NCBI RefSeq assembly: GCF_000196255.1
Contig: NC_006371.1
Coordinates: forward strand, 1,229,236-1,293,235
Length of the DNA: 64,000 bases
Direction of reading: 5' to 3'
From: Photobacterium profundum SS9
Lineage (GTDB): Bacteria > Pseudomonadota > Gammaproteobacteria > Enterobacterales > Vibrionaceae
The notes under the pieces are model-generated. The model was not told where the DNA came from. It saw nothing but the letters and a program-made list of their open reading frames with translations, and searched no databases. Position 1 is the stretch's first letter. Every line of letters starts with the position of its first letter. Both the position numbers and the translations under genes were made by a program. Of the stretch, positions 56,805 to 64,000 are shown in pieces.

Positions 56805-57344
56805 ATGAAATATAGGAAGAAAGTTATCATGGGTATAACATCATCAGTCGTTCTGGTGGCCACTTTGGCTTATGCTGCACCAAATTGGGAAAGTGGCATG
56901 ATGGGAATGATGGGCGGCCCGGGTATGATGAGCGGGGGCTGCATGATGGGTGGCGGTCAGGGCATGATGTCAAAACATAACGGCATGATGCATGGGCGAG
57001 GTACTATGGCCGGAGGTATGGGCATTGGAGCGATGCAGGAGCAGTTCGATGAACTGGAAAATCAGCTCAAACTGAACAAAGAACAACAAGTAAAATGGGA
57101 TGAGTTCGAGCAGATCATAGAGCTTCAAGCAAACTCTATGATCGAGCATCGCCAGCAGATGCTTGAGTTTTTCCAGGACAGTCAGACGCTTCCTCAACGT
57201 CTTGAACGTCATACCCAAATGATGGGCGAGCGATTCGCCAGCATGACTTCCTATTCCGCGGCATTATCCAGCGTTTATCAGAGCCTAGATCCTAATCAGA
57301 AGAAGATTCTGGACCAAAACACCTTTATGGGATGTTTTAGCTAG
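56805..57344 (+). CDS. Spy/CpxP-like periplasmic protein with Met-rich N-terminus
   Basis: 179 residues. Signal peptide to about residue 25 (ends AYA), then a Gly/Met-rich segment (residues 30-80, about 20 Met, repeated MMGG/GMM), followed by a helical domain with LKLNKEQQVKWDEFEQII and LPQRLERHTQMMGERFASM, resembling the LTxxQ motifs of the Spy family. Spy-type proteins are envelope chaperones induced by stress; Met-rich tracts suggest copper or silver binding. An AAGGAG site lies upstream of the ATG. Confidence 0.75.
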   Translation: MKYRKKVIMGITSSVVLVATLAYAAPNWESGMMGMMGGPGMMSGGCMMGGGQGMMSKHNGMMHGRGTMAGGMGIGAMQEQFDELENQLKLNKEQQVKWDEFEQIIELQANSMIEHRQQMLEFFQDSQTLPQRLERHTQMMGERFASMTSYSAALSSVYQSLDPNQKKILDQNTFMGCFS

Positions 57345-57400
57345 ATCAAGAAGACCAGCCATAGAGCACATACGGCAAAAGACTTAGGCCGTTATGTCAA

Positions 57401-57421
57401 GAAGCCGCCCATCGCGGCTTC
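57401..57421. terminator. Hairpin after the Spy-like gene
   Basis: Perfect 8-bp stem GAAGCCGC/GCGGCTTC with loop CCATC. No T-run, so it could be a weak terminator or a processing structure. Confidence 0.5.
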
Positions 57422-57433
57422 ACGGCTAGCGGA

Positions 57434-57601
57434 TTACTGCCTCACCTGATACGAACATAAAGAAACAGTTAAATCTCTATATTTAAAAATCTCTTTTTTA
57501 TATCTTAATATTGTCTTGTAACATGTTAACGGACAAAAACAAGCTAGAGCTTTTACTCCAGCTCCGATAACTGAAATAAGGAAAAGTATCACTAATCTCA
57601 T
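57434..57601 (-). CDS. Possible small Cys-rich membrane peptide
   Basis: 55 residues from the ATG at 57601, with an excellent ribosome site (AGGAGAAGGGAGGG). First 25 residues hydrophobic (MRLVILFLISVIGAGVKALA) with a CFCPLTC cluster next to it. No family recognised; the ribosome site is the main evidence. Confidence 0.35.
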   Translation of the reverse strand: MRLVILFLISVIGAGVKALACFCPLTCYKTILRYKKEIFKYRDLTVSLCSYQVRQ

Positions 57602-57918
57602 CTTACCCTCCCTTCTCCTCAATTTTTACCTTTGCTTCTGATCGCTAAAATATTTGATAAAACCGTCACAAACTTTCAGTGGCTATCAGATGCATATCAG
57701 TCATAATGAAGTTCCAATATCTCTACTACGAACCTCTGTGGTCAGGAAAGCGCAAAACAATAAGCCTATTTGACGTAATAGGTATTTTACGTACAGAATG
57801 TTGAGGTGAACTGAAACAAACAGAACATCCGGGCATTCACACACATGATGACAGGGTGAGTTTACGATGCATTTAGAGTATGATTCTACAGTGTTTAAAC
57901 ACTTATTTTGTGACATAT

Positions 57919-58329
57919 ATGCTTGAGCTACCCGTAGTAACAGCCAGAAATTATATAATCGAATGTATTATTAATAGAGTTTATGCTGACGGACTTTTTT
58001 TACCAAATCAGAAAGAGCTGTCTGGAATTATTGGTGTTAGTCTTTGTACTTTAAGAAATGCCCTTAAAATGCTAGAAACTGAAGGGTGGATAAAAATAGA
58101 ACACGGCAAGGGCTCACTTGTTCTCCCCTTCATGTCATACGCCACCTTGATAACAGCAACATCTCGTATAGCGCATATGAAAAGTGATGAGTTAAGTAAG
58201 AAAATATATCAAGATGCATCGGATATAAAACAGCGCATTGAGCAAAAAATAGACCATTGTAACCTTGTACATCAACTATTCCTGAATGATTTAAAGAAAA
58301 TAACATCGGCGATTAATATGGATACTTAA
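57919..58329 (+). CDS. GntR-type winged-helix protein
   Basis: About 136 residues with the FadR/GntR helix-turn-helix: IIECIINRVYADGLFLPNQK, ELSGIIGVSLCTLRNALKML and the wing GWIKIEHGKGSLV. The C-terminal part is short and basic rather than the usual FCD ligand domain, so this is either a minimal regulator or a truncated one. The frame opens at 57880; the start at 57919 is preferred. An IS4 element follows the stop by 28 bases. Confidence 0.55.
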   Translation: MLELPVVTARNYIIECIINRVYADGLFLPNQKELSGIIGVSLCTLRNALKMLETEGWIKIEHGKGSLVLPFMSYATLITATSRIAHMKSDELSKKIYQDASDIKQRIEQKIDHCNLVHQLFLNDLKKITSAINMDT

Positions 58330-58357
58330 AGGAGGTTAGCGGAAGACCCCCAATTAG

Positions 58358-59759
58358 GCATAGGTATCTACACAAAATGGTTACAAATTAACCAATCGGC
58401 CAAGAGAAGGGAACTGATCTAAGGATCAACGATCAAGAGAGTTAACTTTCATTTCATTAGTATTGACGATGACTCTTTTTGAACAACATCAATTACCCTG
58501 CATCCTTGAATCAAGATTATCTAAGCGTTATCAGACCCTTATAATGGAACACATGACAGTTAATTCTAGCAATGCACCAGGTGTAAAATCTCTTCGCCAC
58601 CACACACAATCATGGGCATCGACACAAGCAACATGGCGTTTTTATCATAATGAGGATGTGACTTTTCCTATGCTAAGTGGCCCGATGCTGGGACTTGCTC
58701 GTTCTGGTGTGAAAGAAAGTCAAAGTCGATATGTATTAATGGCTCATGATTGGTGCCATATCAATTTCGCTAAACATCATAGTAAGTTAGATAAAACTAA
58801 GATGTCACACGCTCTCGATGTTGGCTACGAACTGCAAGCGTCTTTATTGGTAGACGCAAATACCGGCGCACCCATTGCTCCAGCAGGCCTTAACTTACTG
58901 ACAAGCAACGGTATTTATCAATGCCGAAGCCAAGAGTTACAACCCAAGCAAAGTCACCTAGATTCACTCTTTGACAGCATTCATTGGCAAGAACAATTAC
59001 ATTTAGACAAGCCCCTGGTGCATGTTGTTGATAGAGAAGCAGATTCAGCGAAAGACTTAAGACGTTTAGGCTCAGTTCACTGGCTAACTCGAACTAAAAA
59101 AGGCTCAACGTTCCGTCACGAAGGTCAGTTTAAAACGGCTGAAATCATCAGTCGAACAATCTCCCCAGACTTGAAAGGTGTTATTTCTCTTCGAGGTAAA
59201 GAGGGCTATTTGTTTGTTGGTGAAACGACTGTTGAGTTACACCGGAAATCAGAAAAGCTAGCGTCAGCGGCGCCCACCTGTCGCTTTGTTATGAGCCTGG
59301 TCACGGATGATGAAGGTAAAGAGCTAGCAAGATGGTATCTGCTGTCTAACGTGTTGGATGTTGATGCAACAGAGATTGCAACGTGGTATTGCCATCGCTG
59401 GAATATTGAATCTTGGTTTAAGTTATTGAAGTCAGATGGTCATCAGTTAGAAAAATGGCAGCAAACTACTGCGGAGTCAATATTAAAGCGTCTGATCACA
59501 GCCAGTGTTGCAACGACGTTGATATTTAAGCTTTATTCGGACAGCTCGGATGAAGCTAATGAATTTAAAGGTTTTTTGGTTAAGCTGAGTGGTCGTTTAA
59601 CTAAGCGAACAAAGCCTGTCACTCAGCCATCACTGCTTGCGGGACTATGGGTTTTCCTACAAATGTGTGAAGTACTAGATACCTACACCATGGATGAGAT
59701 AAACGCGATGAGGCAAATAGCCAGTTCGTTTTTTGCTCAATCTGTGTAGATACCTATGC
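58358..59759 (+). mobile_element. IS4-family insertion sequence
   Basis: Terminal inverted repeats GCATAGGTATCTACACA at both ends (17 bp exact). The 7-bp direct repeat CAATTAG flanks it at 58351-58357 and 59760-59766, a clean target duplication. It contains one transposase gene. It separates the GntR-type gene from the phage relic. Confidence 0.92.
58463..59749 (+). CDS. IS4-family transposase
   Basis: 428 residues. DDE catalytic signature including MAHDWCHINFAKHHSKLD (first Asp), VHVVDREADSAKDL (second Asp) and the Y-x2-R-x3-E-x6-K motif YCHRWNIESWFKLLKSDG (catalytic Glu). Full length with the right inverted repeat overlapping the stop region. Confidence 0.93.
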   Translation: MTMTLFEQHQLPCILESRLSKRYQTLIMEHMTVNSSNAPGVKSLRHHTQSWASTQATWRFYHNEDVTFPMLSGPMLGLARSGVKESQSRYVLMAHDWCHINFAKHHSKLDKTKMSHALDVGYELQASLLVDANTGAPIAPAGLNLLTSNGIYQCRSQELQPKQSHLDSLFDSIHWQEQLHLDKPLVHVVDREADSAKDLRRLGSVHWLTRTKKGSTFRHEGQFKTAEIISRTISPDLKGVISLRGKEGYLFVGETTVELHRKSEKLASAAPTCRFVMSLVTDDEGKELARWYLLSNVLDVDATEIATWYCHRWNIESWFKLLKSDGHQLEKWQQTTAESILKRLITASVATTLIFKLYSDSSDEANEFKGFLVKLSGRLTKRTKPVTQPSLLAGLWVFLQMCEVLDTYTMDEINAMRQIASSFFAQSV

Positions 59760-59879
59760 CAATTAGGTGATGATAGAAGTTTTTAGTAGCTAAATGAGTA
59801 ATTACGTTAACTCACTATGGGGCAAGAACGAGCCAGCACTTTGTTGTGGTCAAGTAATGGCGAAGGAGCTTCCAACATT

Positions 59880-60303
59880 TCAAATTGGATATGTAGCTAC
59901 TTCAATAAAATCGCATTCACTCCCATTATCAGCTTTTGCATGGGCCTCATTCTCATAATAGGTCTCGTTATATTGCAGCGGATTCCCCATTAACGCGCCT
60001 TCTGGCGGAATAATACCGGACATCCCTGCTAGTAAATGATGTGCAACGATTGTCTCTTGAGATGAGATTTTCTTGATGCCTTCAAATTCATCTTTTGAGC
60101 CGATACTCCCTACGGGAATAAGCTGCACCCCTTTCTCTGACCGTTCAGAATGTTAATCAGCATAAAACTAAAGTTACCAACACCACGAGAGTTTTTTAGC
60201 GCGCTCTTTAAGGCATCTACCGACGTGGCCGACAGGTTCGGGTCATACAACTTGATATGGAAGATTTCATCTGGCTTGAACCAAGTTTGAGTCTCATATT
60301 CTA
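59880..60303 (-). pseudogene. Relic of a P2-like phage portal protein
   Basis: The frame up to 60128 carries VQLIPVGSIGSKDEFEGIKK and ETIVAHHLLAGMSGIIPPEG, the C-terminal part of gpQ-type portal vertex proteins. Upstream, in a neighbouring frame, I read EIFHIKLYDPNLSATSVDAL, KSALKNSRGVGNFSFML and INILNGQ, the preceding part of the same protein. A one-base shift near 60130 separates them and a stop lies at about 60325. N-terminal half missing. No other capsid genes were recognised. Confidence 0.7.
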
Positions 60304-60448
60304 GACATGGATATGATTACACCAATTCACATCTTCGCTTAAGCAACGAAGGTCACGAACTTGCATTGGCCCTATCGTGTAACATTTTAATATTTCACCT
60401 AAATTTAATTCTTCCTCAGAAACTGCAGTACAATGACATAAGTAAGAT

Positions 60449-61092
60449 CTAGTACTTATCACCAACCTTCTTAAGCATATCGACGCAGAAAAATTTAGCT
60501 TGTTGCTTCATCTCTCGTTTGGATTCGTACATCGCAATATCGGCATATTCGATCAGCTTATCACTCTCAGCCGCATCATCTGGAGCCACCGCAACACCTA
60601 GGCTGAATTTAACGGGCAACTCTCTGCCCTTATAAACAAACAGATTAGCGACATTACTTAGAATGCTCTCTACCACCCTATGTACATTTCCAATGGTTCT
60701 AACACCTTTTAGTAGAACAATGAATTCATCTCCCCCATAGCGGTATATAACATCGCTACTTCTTAAGGTATGCCTCAATCTTGTGGCAACCGTTTTTAAC
60801 AGCTCATCTCCATAGTCGTGACCCATCTCATCGTTGACCTGCTTAAATCCATCCAAATCTAAAAAACAAAGAGCTAGGTTAGTCCCCTCTCTTTTGGCGT
60901 TATCTATGGCGTTGTCAATTTCCTGATGCAGTCCCAACCGATTCTTTACACCTGTTAGTTCATCGGTATGAGCTTTGTCTTGGAGTTGCTGATGTTTGTC
61001 AAACACCACTTCACTCATCTTATAGAAGCTCGCCATCAGGTAACCTATCTCGTCTTTAGGCAGATAGTCAGTAACACTTTGCCTTTCTCCCG
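60449..61092 (-). pseudogene. Diguanylate cyclase, 3' part (GGDEF domain)
   Basis: Reads HAMP end (YLPKDEIGYLMASFYKMSEV), coiled linker and a complete GGDEF domain: HTDELTGVKNR, DLDGFKQVNDEMGHDYGDEL, I-site RSSD, active site YRYGGDEF and DIAMYESKREMK. Catalytic residues are intact. The 5' part of the gene is on the other side of the IS3 element, with the CTCCC duplication ending here at 61088-61092. An ATG at 61036 could give a soluble GGDEF fragment. Confidence 0.85.
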
Positions 61093-61129
61093 GCGATTTT
61101 CAAGCTACTTGTCGCCTGTTAGTTAAATA

Positions 61130-62149
61130 TTATGCCGCCTCGACCTCTTTGCTATTAGCTTTCCCTTTTTCAGGGTTCAGGTATACAGAGCCTACTGGTT
61201 CTAAATTTTTAATATTGCCACTCCATCGCTCTGGATGTCGTGCTTTCGCAGCATGATATAACCGAGTTCGTTGCGCTAAAATTTCGATATCTCTCCCTGT
61301 ATGACGCTGTGCTGGCGTAACAAATTTAATCCCGCTATGTCGGTGTTCATTGTTATACCAACAAACAAAATCATCTACCCAACGACGTGATGTGGCTATA
61401 TTCAAAAAGGCTTTTTCAGGGTACTCAGGACGGTATTTTAACGTTCTAAACAGTGACTCTGAATACGGATTATCATTACTTACAGACGGCCTGCTCAGCG
61501 ATGGCATAATACCTAACTCTTGCAGTGTAGCTAACATTGTCGCTCCCTTCATCGGACTACCGTTATCCGAATGTAGTACCACCTGGCCTCGTTTAATGTC
61601 CTCACGTTTACAAATGTCAGTCATCAAATCTGCTGCTAAGGCACTCGACTCATTATCATGTACCTGCCAGCCAACAACTTTTCTACTGAAAACGTCCATA
61701 ACCATATAAAGGTAGAAAAATAATCCCTTCACTGTTGTCGGCAAATAGGTAATATCCCATGTGTAGATCTGGTTTGGGCCCGTTGCAACCAATGCTTTTG
61801 GTTTTTTTACTTTCTGGCACGGTTTGCCCCGTTGTCTATGATTTAGTAGCTTATGTGCTTTTAAAATCCGATAAAATGTTGACTCAGAACCCAGATAAAT
61901 CCCTTTATCTGCCAGTATCGGCACTATCTGATTCGGGGGTAAATTTGCATATGTAGCTTCATTGGCAACATTAATAATACGTTGCCTCTCCAAGTCTGTT
62001 AGCTTGTTTTTGGGTGCCCTTTGAGCATTTAGCCGTTTGTCATGAGTGTTATCGTTATATTTCCAGCGCTGTATGGTTTTTGAATTCAGGCCAATAATTT
62101 TACAGGCTTGAGACTGCCGAGCTCCTGCTGCCTGAGCCTCGTTGATCAA
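61130..62149 (-). CDS. IS3-family transposase OrfB
   Basis: 339 residues of the rve-type DDE integrase: first Asp in YTWDITYLP, second in LHSDNGSPM and Glu in NDNPYSESLFRTLKYRPEYP with K/R spacing of the D-D-(35)-E family. C-terminal WVDDFVCWYNNEHRHSGI is also typical. The TTG at 62149 is only a nominal start; the natural product is probably OrfAB made by -1 frameshifting from orfA. Confidence 0.92.
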   Translation of the reverse strand: MINEAQAAGARQSQACKIIGLNSKTIQRWKYNDNTHDKRLNAQRAPKNKLTDLERQRIINVANEATYANLPPNQIVPILADKGIYLGSESTFYRILKAHKLLNHRQRGKPCQKVKKPKALVATGPNQIYTWDITYLPTTVKGLFFYLYMVMDVFSRKVVGWQVHDNESSALAADLMTDICKREDIKRGQVVLHSDNGSPMKGATMLATLQELGIMPSLSRPSVSNDNPYSESLFRTLKYRPEYPEKAFLNIATSRRWVDDFVCWYNNEHRHSGIKFVTPAQRHTGRDIEILAQRTRLYHAAKARHPERWSGNIKNLEPVGSVYLNPEKGKANSKEVEAA

Positions 62150-62181
62150 GCTAAGGATTTCTTCACGTTCGCTGTTTGTTA

Positions 62182-62703
62182 TTAGCTGTCCTCGTCGGCT
62201 CCCCAGATGGCGTTTACTTTTTTTTGGAGAACTAACAATGCGGCCGTTTCAGCCAGCGCTTTATCCTTGCGGTTTAACTCTTTTTTAAGTGCTTTATTCT
62301 CTATTTTCAGCTCTTTCACTTCACCCGATCTTGATGTTACTGAAGATGATTTTTTGCCATTAACAAAATCCGTCTTCCATTGCTGAATATGATGAGGATA
62401 AATGCCGCTTTCACGACACAATTCATTGATAGCTTTCTCATCCAAGGCAGCACACTGGATGATAATTTCAAGTCGTTCTTCTAGAGTCCAATCTTGTGGA
62501 CGTTTCTCATTAGACATCATTTTTAACTCAGCTTCTGAAGCCATTTCAAATTCATGATTTTTGGCTTGTCGGATCCATTTGGTTAAGGTTGAAAAGCCAA
62601 CACCTAATAAGTCAGCAACGTCTTTAATGTTACTGTCAGCAGATCGGTTAAGTGCTTTTTGAACAGCTTGTATCTTAAATGCTTCGGTGAATTTTACACT
62701 CAT
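62182..62703 (-). CDS. IS3-family OrfA
   Basis: 173 residues with two helix-turn-helix units (FKIQAVQKALNRSADSNIKD with LLGVGFSTLTKWIRQAKN, and AALDEKAINELCRESGIYPH with HIQQWKTDF) and a C-terminal leucine-zipper segment. It binds the terminal repeats. It ends just past the slippery run that feeds OrfB. Confidence 0.88.
   Translation of the reverse strand: MSVKFTEAFKIQAVQKALNRSADSNIKDVADLLGVGFSTLTKWIRQAKNHEFEMASEAELKMMSNEKRPQDWTLEERLEIIIQCAALDEKAINELCRESGIYPHHIQQWKTDFVNGKKSSSVTSRSGEVKELKIENKALKKELNRKDKALAETAALLVLQKKVNAIWGADEDS
62218..62225 (-). promoter_or_regulatory. Programmed -1 frameshift site of the IS3 element
   Basis: Eight consecutive A residues on the coding strand followed by GTAA, about 33 bases before the orfA stop. 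Reading changed to -1 there runs straight into OrfB without a stop. Slippery A-runs are the known device of the IS3 family for the OrfAB fusion. Confidence 0.7.
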
Positions 62704-62755
62704 TTTTAATACCTCTAATGAAAATTAGAAGCGACAAGTAGTCTGACACAGGGGG

Positions 62756-63422
62756 CTCCCTTCTCCATTTTCTTGGTAACCATTATCAATTTCAACAGCG
62801 GTTCAAAGAGATTTTTATTGATAATAGTAAAAGTGAAAACTGCCAGAAACAGCATTACCAATACTTCGATGATGATAATAGTGCTGATATAAGCCCTGAC
62901 CTCTCGATAATCTCCTTTACGCTTTTCGAGCAAGCGGTTTTCCTCACTACTAAAGGACAACAGATACCAGCGTATATTATCCATATACTGTTTCCCCACA
63001 TCACTACTAACAAGCTGCAGTGCCGCAGTGCTATCAGTCTCAAACAAATCAATAGATTGCTTCAGTTCAGCACACTTTTTATCAATGTCTATTTCTAGTG
63101 CTTTCAACAACGTTTGCTGCTTAGGGTTATCAGCTGTTAGACGCTTAAGCTCAAAAAGCAAATCCTCGGTGACTTTTATAGCTCTGAGGTAAGGCTCAAG
63201 ATAATGTTTATCATTGGTCAACAGATAACCGCGCTGCCCTGTCTCGGCATCAGCCAGTGAAATCAGTAATTTATCAGAGGTGGACAATACCTGATGCGTG
63301 TGGTTAACCCAGAGCAGTTTATCTTCGCTTTTTGATTCCAGAATATGAACAAAGGCAACGTTCACGAAGAATAAGAGAAACAGTAGTGTAAGTAGAAGTA
63401 ATAATTTTTTTTTAAGACTCAT
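62756..63422 (-). pseudogene. Diguanylate cyclase, 5' part (CHASE3 sensor)
   Basis: About 222 residues before the IS: transmembrane helix 1 (LLLLLTLLFLLFFVNVAFVH), a CHASE3 periplasmic domain with its signature DAETGQRGYLLTNDKHYLEPYL, transmembrane helix 2 (IIIIEVLVMLFLAVFTFTII) and the HAMP start LFEPLLKLIMVTKKMEKG. A strong GGAAAGGAAG ribosome site precedes the start. It was the membrane sensor half of a CHASE3-HAMP-GGDEF enzyme and is now cut off by the IS3 element. Confidence 0.88.
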
Positions 63423-63597
63423 CTTTCGTAAACTTCCTTTCCAAAGGAGTTAAAATGAAAAAGATAAAAAATAGCTTACCTGAATCGGCCCACGTTTCAT
63501 CGCCCTCTTAAGCAGCTAAATCGAACAACCAGCACTTCAATTTTTTTGTCTTAATACTCTAATAGAAAAGCGCAAATTCACAGCATGGGTGGGAATT

Positions 63598-63942
63598 ATG
63601 TTATCACCAATAAGTGTTAATGTTAATGCCGATACTAATGCTAATGGCAACATTGTGAACGTCGAGGCCGTACCCTACATGAATATATCCAAACGCGACG
63701 TTTATGCACTGAATAATATATTTAACCATAATATTCACGGTCACTTTGGACTTATTGATATCAGAGCAAGAAATATTTCAGTCGAACCATTTAGACACAA
63801 ATTGATTGTTGAAATTGCAGCAATGCGAACATCGGTAACCGTTCACCAGCTCCCTATTGACACAAAAAAATGTGATGGAGCGCACTTGATCCACATTTGG
63901 CTATTGAGTGATCCTCCCCACACGTCATGCTTACCAGTATGA
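63598..63942 (+). CDS. Hypothetical protein
   Basis: About 114 residues from an ATG with GGGTGGG upstream; a GTG at 63589 is also in frame. The first 17 residues are not a convincing signal peptide; the segment after VPYMNISKRDVYALNN is neutral. The C-terminus has two cysteines. No family recognised. It overlaps the start of the next gene. Confidence 0.45.
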   Translation: MLSPISVNVNADTNANGNIVNVEAVPYMNISKRDVYALNNIFNHNIHGHFGLIDIRARNISVEPFRHKLIVEIAAMRTSVTVHQLPIDTKKCDGAHLIHIWLLSDPPHTSCLPV

Positions 63943-64000
63943 AAAAGAAATTATCATTTAAAGAAGAACCACCGACGGTAAATAGCCTCAATGAAGCTCA
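63939..64000 (+). CDS. Start of a gene running off the window
   Basis: An ATG overlapping the preceding stop opens a frame that reads MKKKLSFKEEPPTVNSLNEA and continues past the right edge. Overlap suggests translational coupling. Too short to classify. Confidence 0.45.
   Translation, partial: MKKKLSFKEEPPTVNSLNEA

Larger units (their letters stand above)
61093..62755 (-). mobile_element. IS3-family (IS150-like) insertion sequence
   Basis: 1,663 bp inside the diguanylate cyclase gene, flanked by the 5-bp direct repeat CTCCC (61088-61092 and 62756-62760). The two ends share an inverted CTACTTGTCGC region. It has two genes in adjacent frames, orfA and orfB, with an A8 slippery run at the join. 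Removing the element and one duplication restores the cyclase frame. Confidence 0.9.

Noticed and set aside
63441..63510. A 16-codon frame with AAGGAG and an ATG
   Set aside because: Too short, ends quickly and shows no similarity to the next gene; most likely a leader or chance.
1..64000. CRISPR arrays, rRNA and tRNA genes
   Set aside because: No regularly spaced direct repeats and no rRNA or tRNA signature were found on either strand.

Overview
The window looks like chromosomal DNA of a marine gammaproteobacterium, most likely a Vibrionaceae member close to Photobacterium. The basis is AT-rich coding sequence, YibL, a CCGSCS-type small protein, a signal-peptide ATP-dependent DNA ligase, S1/P1 nuclease, a LiuR-controlled branched-chain amino acid regulon and several IS families. 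This placement is a judgement from gene content; no database was searched.

Layout. 0-5 kb: small genes, then a decayed divergent locus (response regulator and histidine kinase on minus; membrane-fusion protein and RND pump on plus) with independent lesions in every gene. 5-9.1 kb: cupin, coiled-coil membrane protein, unknown exported protein, LysE-type exporter and a putative periplasmic DNA ligase. 9.5-16.7 kb: branched-chain 2-oxoacid dehydrogenase E1alpha/E1beta/E2, then ETF alpha/beta and, divergently, ETF-ubiquinone oxidoreductase. 16.8-22.8 kb: alpha-amylase lipoprotein, monooxygenase-like protein, saccharopine dehydrogenase-like enzyme, GST, YibL and two very small genes. 22.9-36.2 kb: valine/isoleucine catabolic operon (SDR, mmsB, hydrolase, enoyl-CoA hydratase, acyl-CoA dehydrogenase, mmsA, thiolase) on minus, facing liuR-liuA-liuB-liuC-liuE on plus. 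36-40 kb: two convergent genes of unknown function, one an outer-membrane barrel, separated by a palindromic repeat. 40.1-45.3 kb: a five-gene operon coding for a LolA-like protein, two FtsX/LolC-like permeases, a LolD-like ATPase and an outer-membrane barrel. 45.6-50.4 kb: amino-acid binding protein with a HisC-type aminotransferase, LysR and GlxA/AraC regulators and a second LysE exporter. 50.5-53 kb: small unknown proteins and an S1/P1 nuclease. 53-64 kb: a mobile, eroded region with IS66-, IS4- and IS3-family elements, relics of GNAT, LysR and phage portal genes, and a CHASE3-GGDEF gene split by the IS3 element.

How the genes work together. The 9.5-36 kb block oxidises branched-chain amino acids: the dehydrogenase complex makes the acyl-CoAs, acyl-CoA dehydrogenases pass electrons to ETF and ETF-QO, and the two catabolic arms finish the Val/Ile and Leu carbon skeletons. 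Candidate LiuR boxes lie in the etf/ETF-QO and thiolase/liuR divergent promoters. The leucine arm appears broken: liuB and liuC each carry a one-base insertion, and the biotin-carboxylase gene liuD is absent from its usual place. Together with the ruined efflux locus, paired 5'-truncated relics and several ISs, this points to ongoing gene decay. The best candidate for a poorly described system is the LolA-like/ABC/outer-membrane-barrel operon at 40.1-45.3 kb.
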